Positions 30,632-42,183 of a stretch of 64,000 nucleotides of DNA are shown piece by piece. Position 1 is the stretch's first letter. Each line of letters opens with the position of its first letter. Under the pieces are notes generated by a model. That model had not been told where the DNA came from. It saw nothing but the letters and a program-made list of their open reading frames with translations, and searched no databases. This DNA is from Folioceros fuciformis (lineage: Eukaryota; Anthocerotophyta; Anthocerotopsida; Anthocerotales): assembly GCA_049999805.1 (NCBI GenBank), contig JBNGIO010006356.1, forward strand, positions 1 to 64,000, given 5' to 3'. The position numbers and the translations under genes were made by a program.

Positions 30632-32742
30632 CTCTGCAAATCGGAGCCAGAGGCAGGGTTCCAGTGATTTAGCATCATGTTGCACGATTTGGTTTTGTTT
30701 GGAGTGTACACAAAGATGTGCACCCGGACACGTTTAACAACACGTGCCCGATACCTTCGTTTCAATGTTGAGTGACAGGACTCAAAAACCTTTGTCGGGT
30801 GACAGTTAGCTCATTGCATCTCAAACCGACTCTAAGACTTGTACATGATGGCATCGCTGTTGCAGAATGCTTGAACCGGTTGGGCTTGTTGCAAAACTTC
30901 GAGTGCACTAGCCTGATGAAAACTCCGCGATTTCATACTAGAACGACGGAGCGAAGGGAGAACGATGGAAAGAGAGCTCGGAGTCAACTGGAGAGCATGC
31001 AGGCCAAAGCTTCTGTCAGGATCAATGCTCTTGACATCTTGTCTTCTTCTTCTACACCCAGGAAGAGAAAGAAGTCAGGTTATGCGTGGTAGCCGAATCT
31101 CAGGTCTGGGCCACGTGACATCAAGAGAAGATTCCGGATCCTGATCTGCTCTGAGATAAGAGGCCGCTGTCTCCGCCGAATTTATGCACTTCACAAATGA
31201 CAACTGAGGTCCTTCCTGTGCTCCGGGCACAGGACGAACGTGTATGCTCCAGTCCATCCGGCTGGCAGCAGTCATGAATCCAGCAGTCCATGACCATCAT
31301 GAAAGATTTTGTGAACGGATACTACTTGAAATGGTTACAGACGCGGGCACCGAGACACGCTTACAACTGCGAGCTGAGCCTCGTGTAGGGTGACTGACAT
31401 CTGCCAGTAGAGTAGATAGACCTACCAATCCTTTGTAAAGCCACGAAAAAATGCAGAGAGTAGTAACTATCAAACCTCGGAAAACTTTGCGAGCTTTGCT
31501 GGATTTAGCTCGCACTGCAGATTCAGCTTGCGTCTTCTCATTGTCATGTACATGCACACACCCCATGATAGACGGAATGTTTGCTTTCTTGCATGCTCGC
31601 TCCACAAGGATAATTAATACCTTGACCAAAGGATCGTTGGCTGAATGTGTACCTCCACACAACAAACAACCTGGAGACGTGAGTCCACGTCTCCAGGTTG
31701 ACAGTCAGAGTAGGAGTCTCATGCTGAAGTAATCCAACTGTCCATCAGTAAAAGGGACCCGAGAGCAGTCCCATCCCTGTACCATTGGGGCGGCTGAAAT
31801 CGACAGGGGAATTACCACACTCAAGCTGTGCAAGTCGCGGGTGAGAACAACAGAGGTCACGGTTGAACTTTGGTGAAGAACCGTTGTGAAGGTCCGTGTC
31901 CAGGGTTCAGCCTCACCATCTGGAAGCTGTAGGTAGATGTAACGAGGTACACAGTATCAACAACATCGTGGCGCTCCAACACATGAATGTCCCTCCCCTG
32001 TACAGCAGGTGGTACCAGGTCTGAAGTTTACTTCTCGGGTATGGGATAATCTGACTTTCTGAAACAGAGCCACCAAATATCTCTCCAACTGTCGATTACA
32101 ACTTTGTGTTCAAGTGGTCGGTGAAACCCCTCACGATGTCGTCACAACTTTGTTTGAAAGACTGGATCAGGGAGGGTGTGGCAGCTGATTGTCGAAAGGT
32201 CATGAAGGAACGGGAGAAAGTTGTCTTCCTTGGCCACACCTTTTGCTCAAGAGGAATAACCGTCTGGAATGACGGCATTCACCCAGGATGGACCGGTAAT
32301 CAATTCAGAGGCCTGAAACTAATGTGAGTCTCTGGCCGAAGCCCGAGAGTGATCCGCAAGTTCAACCTGGTGCATTCAAAACATGAAGCCATCCAACAAA
32401 TGTACATTGCTATCGTCCTCGACAGTCAAGTGCACGAAAGGGGATAGTTCAGTCTACACACTTAGACACAGGAGACTCTCATCAAACTCGCCAGGCAGTA
32501 GACAAACGAACAGCCCAGGTGTTATTGACCACCAAGACTCCTTGCAGATGTCTGCTCATCTGCTTTCACGAATCGGTCTACACGTGCAACGATATCAATC
32601 AATGTACAGCCCAGTCTTCCTCCTCCTTCTTGGGCTCTGCGCTCAAATGGCACAACCATAGAAGGTTCAATTTCAAATCACCATCCAATTAGTATAGAAT
32701 GCAGAGTAATTAGGTCAGAGAGGGATTGGAAGGCAGGAAGGG
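30632..32742. other. Intergenic, no gene recognised
   Basis: About 2.1 kb with only short, family-less frames, apart from a perfect hairpin listed separately. Confidence 0.55.
31667..31700. repeat. Perfect 14-bp inverted repeat (hairpin)
   Basis: Arms caacctggagacgt (31667-31680) and acgtctccaggttg (31687-31700) are exactly complementary around a 6-base loop. No mobile-element ends, tRNA or snRNA features flank it. Confidence 0.9.
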
Positions 32743-33667
32743 TTAAGAAACCATCGTGTAACTCTGCGAGCAAGCATACCCAACCAACATCCCCAAGCAC
32801 GCTCCTGCAGCTACTTGCAAAGGCGTGTGCCCTAGCAGCTCTTTCAATTTCCTTTGACTGATGGGATGGCCTTGGAACAAATCCTCCACAATTATGTTCA
32901 GTATCTGTCCAACAAAGCCACCGGGGTTCAGTAAAACCCTGGGAACGGGAAACCCAGAACCAGGACCCCAAAAAAACCCAAACGCGAGTGAAACCCACCT
33001 CCGCCTGCATCCCAGCATGCCGTCTCACTCCAGTCGCGTCGTACATGACAATAAGGCTAAATCCCAGGCAAACAGGGAAGAGGGCGTCGCTCACACCGTG
33101 ACAGAGTGCCACGGACGTGGTCAACCCAATACACAGAGCGGAGTGCGAGGACGGCATTCCCCCAGACCCGATCAACATTTTCAAATCCCACCTCCGCTCC
33201 ACGAAATACGTAGTGAACACCTTCAAGGTCTGCGCCAGCGCCCAGGCCAGCATCCCCGACATGAAGATAGGGTTGGCGCGCAGGGCCTCAATAAAGGGAC
33301 TGATGTGGCTCCTGGCCACAGCCGACGTGCTGAGCAGGGCCAGCCCCAGACTCCCCTGTCTGCTCAGCGTCTCCCGCACCTCCTTCTTCCAATCCGTGCT
33401 CTCCTCCTCCTTACTCTGCCTCCGAAACCTAACAGCCCCCCGAGACCCAGCCACCAGCGGGTGCTGCTGCTGCCGACGCTGCTGCTCCTGCCACGACGTG
33501 CGCAGAATGCGCACCACAGGAAGAGGCAGGGGCCAGGCACGCATCGCCATCGCCTGGAGGCAGGGCGCGCAGGGCAGCGAGCCCCTGCTCTGGGCCTGCT
33601 CCTGCTCCAGCCTCCATACCTCCGCTCCTGCTGCCGCTCCCTGGACGCTGGCAGCCAGGTTGGCCAT
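32743..33667 (-). CDS. DUF212 / divergent PAP2 (acid phosphatase-haloperoxidase-related) membrane protein
   Basis: Member of the small integral-membrane family annotated in plants as acid phosphatase/vanadium-dependent haloperoxidase-related, with bacterial YuiD relatives. Exons 33667-32999 and 32904-32743 give 276 residues. The core carries ANPIFMSGMLAWALAQ, GGMPSSHSAL (the phosphatase-like SxxH box), IVMYDATGVRRHAG and, after the intron, GHTPLQVAAGACLG. An N-terminal extension of about 125 residues, rich in Arg, Ser and Gln, precedes the first membrane segment and could be a plastid transit peptide; that is inference. Biochemical activity is not established for the plant family. The start codon is the ATG of MANLAAS. 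The gene is divergent from the GlcNAc kinase. Confidence 0.88.
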
Positions 33668-34418
33668 CCCGTCTTCCTACCTACCAAGAGCACCTTCTCC
33701 ACAACCAGCCCCTCGGTAGGAACGATGCGATGGTGGCCCCGGTCTCACCTCATCTGCCCTTGCAGGATACATCCAACCGCAGCAATTCTTGCACGGGAAC
33801 GCAGCGCCCGGCAGCAGAGTCCAGCGAAGGGAACCTGAGTTGCAGCCACTAGCATATCCCCCAGGAATGTCATATGACACAGAGTCGACCCAGTCAGTAT
33901 ATGCGTGGCGTAACTGCAGTTGGGGATAAAGTGTTTTCGTATTGGAGTAAATCGATACTGCGGTGGGTAAGGAAGTGTGTGACCTCGGGTCGGCGACGGC
34001 AGGAGCGCGGCAAGGAAGGCGGCAGATTCTCGTCGATTTGGAGCTTCCGCCAGTTGGAGCAGGAAGGTGACAGTTTAGCGGCTGGGAAAGTCCCGAGGAA
34101 TGTAACATCAACGCTGATGGTGTGGCGGGAACAGCGCTTACTGTATACTATCTAGGGCAAGCGGGGGAAGCTGTCGGGGACGCGGCATGGAGCTTTGACC
34201 TCGCTTTGTCTTGTCTATGGCCGGTTGGAATGGTCCCATCGGGAGTAGGATTCAAATTGGCTCTCCAAAACGAAGCTTTTCTTGGACTGTCGTACATCGC
34301 CACCCAGGGCCTGATTCTACACAGCAGGCTGCCTCCCCATGTCAGGGCTTCCGGGAGGAGCAGGATCTGTATTTTTGCTCCCTTGTGCGTGCAGAAGCTG
34401 ACGGAGCAGCCAACGACC
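33668..34418. promoter_or_regulatory. Shared upstream region of DUF212 and GlcNAc-kinase genes
   Basis: 751 bp separates the divergent start codons. No coding region or named element is seen; it presumably contains both promoters and 5' UTRs. Confidence 0.5.
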
Positions 34419-36172
34419 ATGACTGGGCAGTGCACCGATTCCGGGCAGGATGATATTTGGGGCTTTGAATCGCACCTGAATCCTGCCAAGTATCGGAAGG
34501 GAGTGGTTCTAGGTGTGGATGGTGGTGCCACGTCGACTGTGTGCGTCTGCGTGGCTGTGCCGCTGCCCTTGTTCCTCGGGGATCCTCCCCCGGTTCTCGC
34601 GCGGGCAGTCTGCGGAAGCTCCAACCAGAACAGCGTGGGAGGTAGTAGAAATAACATTCTGCTGTCCGAGAGTGTGGAATTCCAGCTCTGAGCAGGGTAT
34701 TCTGTGTGGAGTTTGCTGACGTCGAAAATTGGTGCTTGAGCATGTCTCATTTTTATCTTCTGTAATTGCCGCCCACAGAGGAAGCATCGAGAAAGGCCAT
34801 AGAGCAGGCCATGGCCGGAGCGTTGCGTCAGGCAAATCTTCCCCGGTCTGTGGTGCAAGCTGTGTGTTTGTCTCTCGCTGGGGTTGACCGACCCTGCGAT
34901 GCAAAACGTGTACTATCATGGCTTAGGTGTGTTACCGTACTCGCTGCTTCCCTGGACCTGACTTCAGCCGGTATTTTATTTGTTCTCTGCAGTCGATTAT
35001 AGCATCCAGGCTCTGTGTCTGCTTGTGCATGTGCATGAACAAAGGGTGAACCGAAGTCGGAGTCAGAACTAACTGCCCTGGATTTTCCCCTTGAGTGCAG
35101 GGAGATCTTCCCCTTGAGTGTCGATCTCTCGGTATACAATGATTCTGTAGCTGCTTTGGCCAGCGGAACTGGTGGTCACGTACATGGTTGTGTCCTTATA
35201 TCTGGCACTGGCACAATTGCTGTAGGCTTTACTGATGATGGTAGGCAGGCTCGAGCTGCGGGTAATGGACCCTTGCTTGGGGACAAGGGCAGGTCAGTAG
35301 TACTTGAGTCCAAGGTCATAGCACTTCGCACAACCATTTGCTTCCTGGTCTGGGACTGAAATATGTTGCGACTGGTGTTAGCGGATATGCCATAGGTCAA
35401 CAGGCTTTAGCTGCAGTTATGAGGGCACATGATGGAAGAGGCCCAGCAACTGCCTTGAAGGCTGCTATTCTTGACAAGCTTCATCTTCGAGCAGCTGACG
35501 ATCTCATTGGGTAAGCTAAGGAATATTGTGCACTCTTGCTCTCAGTTTCGCACTTCATAATCTTTTAGGTGTAAATGCAGGGCATGTTCTAACTTGATGC
35601 TGAGCAGCTGGGCTTATGCAGACTCTTCATGGGCTCGTGTAGCTGCACTGGTGCCCACTGTGAAACGGTGTGCGGCAGCAGGTGATGTAGTTGCAATCAG
35701 CGTGTTGGGCGACGCTGTACAGGAGCTTGTGAATACTGTCCGGGCTGTTGTGAAGGGCCTTCGTCTGGGTGGGGCAGGTATTATTCTTTGATACTATGAG
35801 TCAAAAATTGTGCCGAGTTAGTTGCCTTTTCCTAGCGGGAAGTAAACCTGATGTGGTTTTCATATTTCGGGGGTGGGCAGATGGTAAGGACTCTTTTCCG
35901 CTGGTTATGGTCGGTGGAGTCTTGGAAAACGAGGATGGTTGGGACTTGAGAAAACCTCTTGTTCGCAGCATCTGTGAGGAGTTCCCTGGGGCTCAGCCAA
36001 TCTCGCCCAAGGTCATATGCTTTTACTCAAACAGTCGCTTGGTCATGAAGCCTTTGCTCTGGCACTGTTCTCACACCAAATGACGGTGTTTTTTCAGGTG
36101 GAACCTGCTGTCGGTGCTGCCATGGTAGCTTGGTCTCAATGTTTGGATTTGGTGGAAACCCAACACCATTAG
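34419..36172 (+). CDS. N-acetylglucosamine kinase (BadF/BadG/BcrA/BcrD ATPase fold)
   Basis: Phosphorylates free GlcNAc to GlcNAc-6-phosphate, feeding salvage toward UDP-GlcNAc in the cytosol. Exons 34419-34641, 34779-34926, 35101-35292, 35382-35510, 35608-35777, 35881-36011 and 36098-36172 join into 355 residues in one frame. Seen: GVDGGATST (phosphate loop 1) near residue 30; LSLAGVDRP; YNDSVAALASG; SGTGTIAVG (phosphate loop 2); GPLLGDKGSGYAIGQQA; VMVGGVLEN; and VEPAVGAAMVAW at the end. All are typical of plant and animal GlcNAc kinases. Length matches the family. The start is the ATG in MTGQC; a longer upstream frame lacks family similarity. Confidence 0.9.
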
Positions 36173-36813
36173 CTGTTTCTTTCGACCTCGTCTTGTGGCC
36201 AGTAGAATCAACTAGACGGCTTCTAGGTGCATTCTTTGTACAGTTTTCTTGTCACAACAGCGCGAGCGGAAGTTCTATTTGTATGGTCTGTTCATGGATA
36301 GGGGATTCTCTGCTTTCATGGAGAGGGCTTGTTCATGGTTTCTTTGTTCAGGGTACAACCTAGTTCAAAATTAATTCATGTACGTCGCAAACCAGCTCTC
36401 CTTTCGAGAGAAAGAGGCTCTCACGCGCGCTACCTCATCTTCTCCTCTTCTCTTGGTAAAAGCTTCACGTAAACCCCAAGCGAGGTCAAGCTGGCCTCAA
36501 TTTAGGGACGACAATACGAAGCCCATACCTGATTCGTCTGATGAGTCTGACTCCGTCCGTACGAGAGTGTGGGGTGTACCACCATCATCAGACTGTTCAT
36601 GGCTTGGCAGAAACACGATGTGGGAACTTTTTTGTCACATGTGATGTTCCACTTTTCGAAATTGGCTCTTCATGCGATTTGGTTTCTCCAGCAGCCATTT
36701 TGTGGCCATGCTGCATTATTCACTTGCTACGCCGGAACCGAGAAAGACAAGCATAAACCTGCAGGACATTGCAAAAGAATAATATAAAAAATATACCGAG
36801 GTTGTAGAATAAG
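36173..36813. other. Spacer, 3' flank of GlcNAc kinase
   Basis: No gene is recognised between the kinase stop and the tRNA. Confidence 0.6.
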
Positions 36814-36851
36814 GCCGTCTTAGCTCAGTGGTAGAGCGCGTGGCTTTTAAC
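36814..36851 (+). tRNA. tRNA-Lys(UUU), 3' half lost in assembly gap
   Basis: The acceptor 5' strand (gccgtct), D arm with A-box (tagctcagtggtagagc) and anticodon arm up to cttttaac are present. The loop has the anticodon TTT. The sequence then enters a 100-N gap, so the variable loop, T arm with B-box and acceptor 3' strand cannot be seen. The visible part matches plant tRNA-Lys(UUU) well. Confidence 0.88.
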
Positions 36852-36951
36852 NNNNNNNNNNNNNNNNNNNNNNNNNNNNNNNNNNNNNNNNNNNNNNNNN
36901 NNNNNNNNNNNNNNNNNNNNNNNNNNNNNNNNNNNNNNNNNNNNNNNNNNN
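36852..36951. other. Assembly gap (100 N)
   Basis: Exactly 100 Ns, starting within the tRNA, which suggests a repeated tRNA unit or a difficult junction. Confidence 1.
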
Positions 36952-37810
36952 CTCCATAAAGTCCAGCTTAGCACTAACTTGCTGATAATGCAACATTCAG
37001 TGCCTTACGTGTAACCATAAATTGGGTACCATGGTCACCATTGTCTACCACATGTTGTGATGGTCTTAAGAAAAGAGATGAGGTGGGCAAGTGGTCACCC
37101 TAGTTTCCACAAGCATGATTGCAAAGGAAAAAAATTTCTTAAATTTCTTCCTATTGAGGGATATGTAAAAAAAACTACGCAGCACTAAAAACTACGCAGC
37201 ACGTGTACTAGGCACAATTCAATGGAACCTAAACCCTAAAACTTAATAAAAAATGAGGACAAGGTACATTTTCAAAGTGATTAATGTGATAAAAAAATCA
37301 ATCAAAAATCTATTTAAGATGGAACATGAAGTACATATTGTTGTGGATGACATAGCAAAACTATTGTGGAGCTTGATTGAATCATTTATGATTTCATACA
37401 AGATTAGCTAACTAGCTATGTACCGACTGAACTCGAGCTGCCCTTTGTCTTGGGAATGATCGAAGGCCCGTGCAAAATCTTTTGAAAAATATAAAAGCAC
37501 CAAAAAGTGCAACTAGTTCATATTCTTTCCGTAGCTCGTAGTGGCAAAAATCGAGGTAGGAAAGTAAAAGTCTGTTTATGGATTGTTGTGGCTGGTACTT
37601 GGCAGAAGAAGTAGCTAGACGTTAGTGTAGGTGCATTTCTTGTGCACGCCGTTGTTACAATAAGACGATCTCGACAGGAGCGGTTCTTGGTCCAGAACAG
37701 GAATATAGACATCGTTTCTTCACACTCAAGAAATGGCACTAATAATTCAACACGAGGATGACCACAGGTAGGTGGCTGTTGCAGCGCGAATCCGTCTTCA
37801 TCTTGTAGCT
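36952..37810. other. AT-rich intergenic region
   Basis: No gene is recognised. A short direct repeat (aaaactacgcagcac, twice, near 37171-37201) is visible. The minus-strand open frame at 37518-37739 has no family motif. Confidence 0.5.
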
Positions 37811-38225
37811 CTACCGCCCGCCCTCGCCCACCCGCCGTCGTCCCACTAAGATGGACGACATCACCTGTAACTGGAGGCAGAGAAGGAGTGCTTTCAATCA
37901 GCAGAGAAGCACGGGCAACGACGCGACATGGATGGTGTGACTGGGTTAGGGCTAAGTTTGAGAATTATGCACCTGTTGCACCTGCTGTCGAATCAAATGG
38001 ACTATTCGTCGGTGTTGTTCCTCCATCCTCCGGTCCGCACGATACATGCTGACGACGCCTGAGATGGTCCCGACCAGACTGAAACTGGCTACAGTCATGC
38101 CCGCAATCAAACCAGCCCATAGGCCGCCGTGCCCGCTCTCGAAGGAGTTCCTGCAGGATCCATTCCCTCCAGACCTGCGAGGACCTATGTGCTCAATTTC
38201 AAGCTCTTTGATGAACGCTTTCGGT
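37811..38225 (-). CDS. Possible small single-pass membrane protein, 5' end unresolved
   Basis: Two exons can be proposed: one from about 38225 to 37973 and one from 37864 to 37811, joined across a GT..AG intron. They encode ELEIEHIGPRRSGG, then a hydrophobic helix (GLWAGLIAG to VVSMY), then a basic, Gln-rich tail (RRMEEQHRRIVHLIRQQ) and a short GRRRVGEGGR end. An in-frame stop lies just upstream of 38225, so either an upstream exon exists or translation starts at the Met at 38098. No family is recognised. The helix followed by a charged amphipathic tail is the main reason to list it. Confidence 0.35.
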
Positions 38226-38587
38226 AGCTATTTGCTCCACAGTGACTCCGGACTGCATCGCATTGTGGACAGAAGGCTGCCAGCCCCTGCTTACTAAATT
38301 CCAGCTTCCGCATTCGGGCAGTGCCTGAAGCATACGAACCGTTGCGTGAATATGCACAGACTGTAAGCTGAGGAAGCCAACGGCCGCTCGGAGACAAACC
38401 GTTCCGGTATCCGGATAATGTAGCATCCTGCAAAGTGAGCAGTGAGCGACCTCAGGCACGGGCTCTTTCCTCTTTCACCATGGACATGCGACCACAAAGT
38501 TAGCAAACATACAACTTGCTCGTAGTCGAAGTACCCTGGAGAAAGCAGGACGCAGAGGTCCCTCCAGCCGCGTTAAGGGGCAGAGGC

Positions 38588-38803
38588 ATGGAGGTTAATG
38601 CACTGAATCCACTTGCCGATCCACGGAACATTGCTCAGCATGCGGGCCTTCTTGGTACCATTTCCCTTGTCCTCATTATCTGCTTATCAGGCATCTACAC
38701 GGCGTACGCTGTACAGTGCACGTCCAAGACGTCGGCGGTCACCAGGAACACTATCGAGCTGCAAATTTTTCTGGTGACCCTGGGTTTGCGTCACCCTGTT
38801 TAG
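38588..38803 (+). CDS. Possible small single-pass membrane protein
   Basis: An open frame of 71 codons from the ATG at 38588 encodes a polar head (MEVNALNPLADPRN), one hydrophobic helix (GLLGTISLVLIICLSGIYTAY) and a short tail. The frame may be one exon of a longer gene. No family is recognised. It lies opposite the doubtful minus-strand membrane gene, and both have one helix containing GTIS. Confidence 0.3.
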   Translation: MEVNALNPLADPRNIAQHAGLLGTISLVLIICLSGIYTAYAVQCTSKTSAVTRNTIELQIFLVTLGLRHPV

Positions 38804-39287
38804 GTTGGAGGCGATGATTTTCTCAAGAGGGCATACCCAGGGTAATGTAGTCTGCGACGCAGATTAAATCATTCAAATTAATTTATCTTATGAAAAAAAA
38901 AATTCGGCAAATGGAAGCCCAAAACCATGGCCCTCGACAGGTCTATGTACTTCTCAAATGTCGCTGTCTGCCATCGTCGCCGACTGTGTGGCATGAAAAC
39001 ATAACCTCCAAAACCTTCCAAGCGAGACTGCTGGTTGAGGTAGGGGTGGAGGCTTCTTGAAGCTCAGACTTGAAGGTAGACTGTGTTGACAAGAAATGAA
39101 ATGAAATATCAGTGTCAATCCACGAAAGTCAATGGATCAACTGTTTGGCACTTTGCAAGATGTCGGAATGAAACCTTCTCACCTTCCCCCACTGAGGACC
39201 TTGTACGTGTGCTCTCTCACGCTCGAAAGGCCCAAGGCACCCATGAGATGCTCCATGAAGGGCCACAGTAGATCTCCTGCCACAATG
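38804..39287. other. Spacer, 3' flank of GPI1
   Basis: No gene is recognised; it contains an A-rich run near 38893. Confidence 0.6.
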
Positions 39288-42015
39288 TCACTTCGTCTTA
39301 ATCCACTGACTACAGGAGAGGTTTATCAAGCAATAGCATGCGAATCGGTCAGCAAGAAAGTCGCGACAAATACCTGCTGTGGCATGCTTCCCACCCAATT
39401 TTGTCACAAGCCTGGACGATATCGGCACGGCCGACGAGTCTTGGGTCCTGAAGCTGTTTCTTGGGATGGAGGTGGCAGTCGATAGATTCTGGAACCATAT
39501 ACCAGAGGGGAATCTTTGTGGCCTGAGCAGCCAGTTAGCGACTTCGACGTATGGAAATCTATGGACTGCTTCGATAAGAACTTGCAGGCTGTAGCTTATC
39601 ATAGAAAGGCAAACATGGATAATAGTGAAGAACATGTAAAAGGCTGATACAGTGGGCAGAATGAGAAGCAAGGGGGTGAACATCAAGGACGCCACCACAA
39701 TTTCTTCCACCGAGCAATCATAGGAATCCAAACGTCCTCTCAAGGGGTTATGTTTACGTCCCCTGTTACAAAAACAAGCATTGACCAGTTAGATGCTACC
39801 CCAAAAGTTATGAAAACAACGCAGCTACGATGAAGATCAGCACCTAAACAATCGCAATAACGACGATAGTGATCGAAGCTGAAAGGAGTATACGCAGGCC
39901 AATGCTCTGTGGAGCATTGACAGATGGAGAGTGAAGAGAAGAAGCATGTCCACAAGTGTGGCTGCCTGCAACGTGATGCCCATCAGTATTCCAGATATGG
40001 CGACAATTTGTAAGATGATGTCAAACCCTGGCAGAATAGAATAGCACAAGGTTGACCACGTGTGTATCACGTGAAGAGATACTGTCCCTAGCACCCCAGT
40101 TAGTTCAGTATTCAGCTTGAAACCTGCTGGTACTCCCATTAGCCAAATAGAGCCCGAGCGCATAATGTCGTTGGTTAAGAACTGAGCCAGGCTGAGCATG
40201 CAATTCTGAACATGGACTCTGTTGATAAGCAGGAACATGCCTGCAAGCGCTCCAAAAAGTATATCAGAACAGACGGCCACAACAGTTGCATATTTAACAA
40301 GTGACAGTCTGTGAGCCACTGAAGCATCTGGCAGGTGTGGCCTGCATCAACAGTGTCGATCGGTGAGAACTCTGACCTGACTCCACACACGGCCACTAAC
40401 CAATAAAATGCATCAGGGCAAACATCTTACCCCGTGCCACCCCACATCAAGATAACTGGCCAAGCCCTCAATTCCTTGCATCGGAGGTGCAGGTTGCTCA
40501 GAGTGTGACTTGTTGGGAAAGACTTCGCACACGGCCAGGTCCGTAACCGGATGTCTAAAAAGCTACCAGCTTGAGCCAACAATAACATTGCCGTAGCATA
40601 TGAAGCTAATGCCATTGCTGACAGAAACCACAATTTGAAAAAGAGACTGAAGAAACTGTGTCAGCAGCATGTACGAACTACAAATTCACCAGATCTTCTG
40701 AAATCATCATTAGTGCCGGCTTATCAACCTACAGAGAAATCATAACCAGTTTCGACTTGTGAACCTACACAGAAATCATGATAAGTTCTGTTTTATCAAC
40801 CTACAGAACAGTCAGCTGCTTACCTTGAAGAAGTCTCGTCAGATTTTGGACATCGACCGAGGGACAGCCAGCAGTTTGGAACGGCCGGATTGATAAAGTT
40901 CGAGCAATTGAGTTGAGATATTATCCGATCCTGAACAAGGACTAATCATTCAGAACAAGCTGCAACATAGTCGAAGCTGCAAGGAACGAACAAAATGCGT
41001 GTGCACAGCCGACGACCTTCCTGGACCAGAAGATCCTGATCAGTGAAAGCATTGTTTCGTACCATGTTTGGAGCGCCATGCTGCTCCTCGAGAAGCAGAA
41101 CCCACTGAGGTTTCTTAGGACGGTTCCTGAGAACTTGGCCTCGGTCAGTGACATGCTCAACGCTCGGAAATGATACCAAATACTTCCATGCCCGAGAGGA
41201 GAAGTGGTGGCTCCAGAATTGGGGCTGCTCGTAAGTCACAATCTGCATTTCCGTCACCGTGAAGTGAGAACAAGCGCCCCTTTCATGATATTCATTGAAA
41301 ATCTGGAGGGCAGAGCGGGGGTTGCCACCTACATGGGCATTGATTGAGCTGCAGGGGAAATCAACATGCAGGGCAAGCAAAAACGGAAATGCCTGAACTG
41401 AGGAATCCCGCCCGTGTTCCGGGAAGAGCGCAATTTCAACCCAGATAGCAGATTCGCGAGACAAAGATCTCGATCGTGACTTGAGTTCCGGACCAGAAAC
41501 ATCCTCCGAATAGCACGACAATGATTGGGAAGCCACACGCGCTTTGTCTGCACACTTCCCTGGAACATCCAAATTCTCGGAACAGCCTGGTTCTTTGTCA
41601 TCGTCCGAGAGGATCAGTCCACTTAACCCGCAAATTTCCCCGACGATAGCAGGTTTCTCTCCCTGCTTCAAGATGTCGGGAAGCCGATGCCACAGCCTCT
41701 CTAAGTTTGTCTGCCAAAAGTGATCCTTATTCAGACATCCTGAGAGTCTCAACTACCAACCAATGTTCCCACAGTACAGGCAATTTGTTGACAAAAATTT
41801 CAGAAAACGAACCCAAACGCCTGAGAAACCAAGGTTAGCCGAGGAACGACCTGCAAGGCGGGATCGTAGGATGCCTGATCCAGGGAACATGTACCGGCGA
41901 TGACTAGGTCCAAGCATACATCACTCCAGTTGACCCAGCCCACCAAACCCAAGCTGCCACTCTGTGGATTGCAAAGATGCTGAGGTAGCCACACCCGACA
42001 ATGCTGAAGCTGCAT
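39288..42015 (-). CDS. GPI1: GPI1/PIG-Q, subunit of the GPI-GlcNAc transferase
   Basis: Endoplasmic-reticulum membrane subunit of the complex that adds GlcNAc to phosphatidylinositol, the first step of GPI-anchor synthesis. Exons 42015-41851, 41752-41063, 40930-40824, 40646-40431, 40341-39844 and 39762-39288 join in frame to 716 residues, close to plant GPI1. The N terminus (MQLQHCRVWLPQHL, then LVGWVNWSD) has the plant pattern. The membrane part has LLINRVHVQNCMLSL, the conserved GVPAGFKLNTEL, several hydrophobic segments and the C-terminal LLLILPTVSAFYMFFTIIH followed by FPSGIWFQ. Exon 3 was chosen because its phase alone keeps the frame; it has the least family support. The last roughly 55 residues after FPSGIWFQ are not conserved and a further intron there is possible. 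Divergent from DPH2. Confidence 0.85.
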
Positions 42016-42183
42016 CCTCCTCTCCAGCTAAAACCCTAAACCCCTATGATGCAAATTCCCTCATGCAAGTTGTGTCAAAAAAAGATGGTGCACCTTCTTT
42101 GGAGTAATTAGGATCCTCCATCTACGGGTTCTGGGAATAGCTATTTGCACCGATGCAAACTGGGCGTTGACATTCGAGGCGAC
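42016..42183. promoter_or_regulatory. 168-bp bidirectional promoter between GPI1 and DPH2
   Basis: Only 168 bp separates the two start codons, so promoters and 5' UTRs of both genes must overlap here. A telo-box (aaaccctaa at 42031-42039) lies near the GPI1 start. Telo-boxes are common in plant promoters of translation-related and cycling-cell genes. Confidence 0.7.

Noticed and set aside
40942-41160. Alternative reading frame in GPI1 (SFLAASTMLQLV)
   Set aside because: It cannot be joined to the neighbouring exons in frame; a donor at 41063/41062 and exon 3 at 40930-40824 keep the frame.
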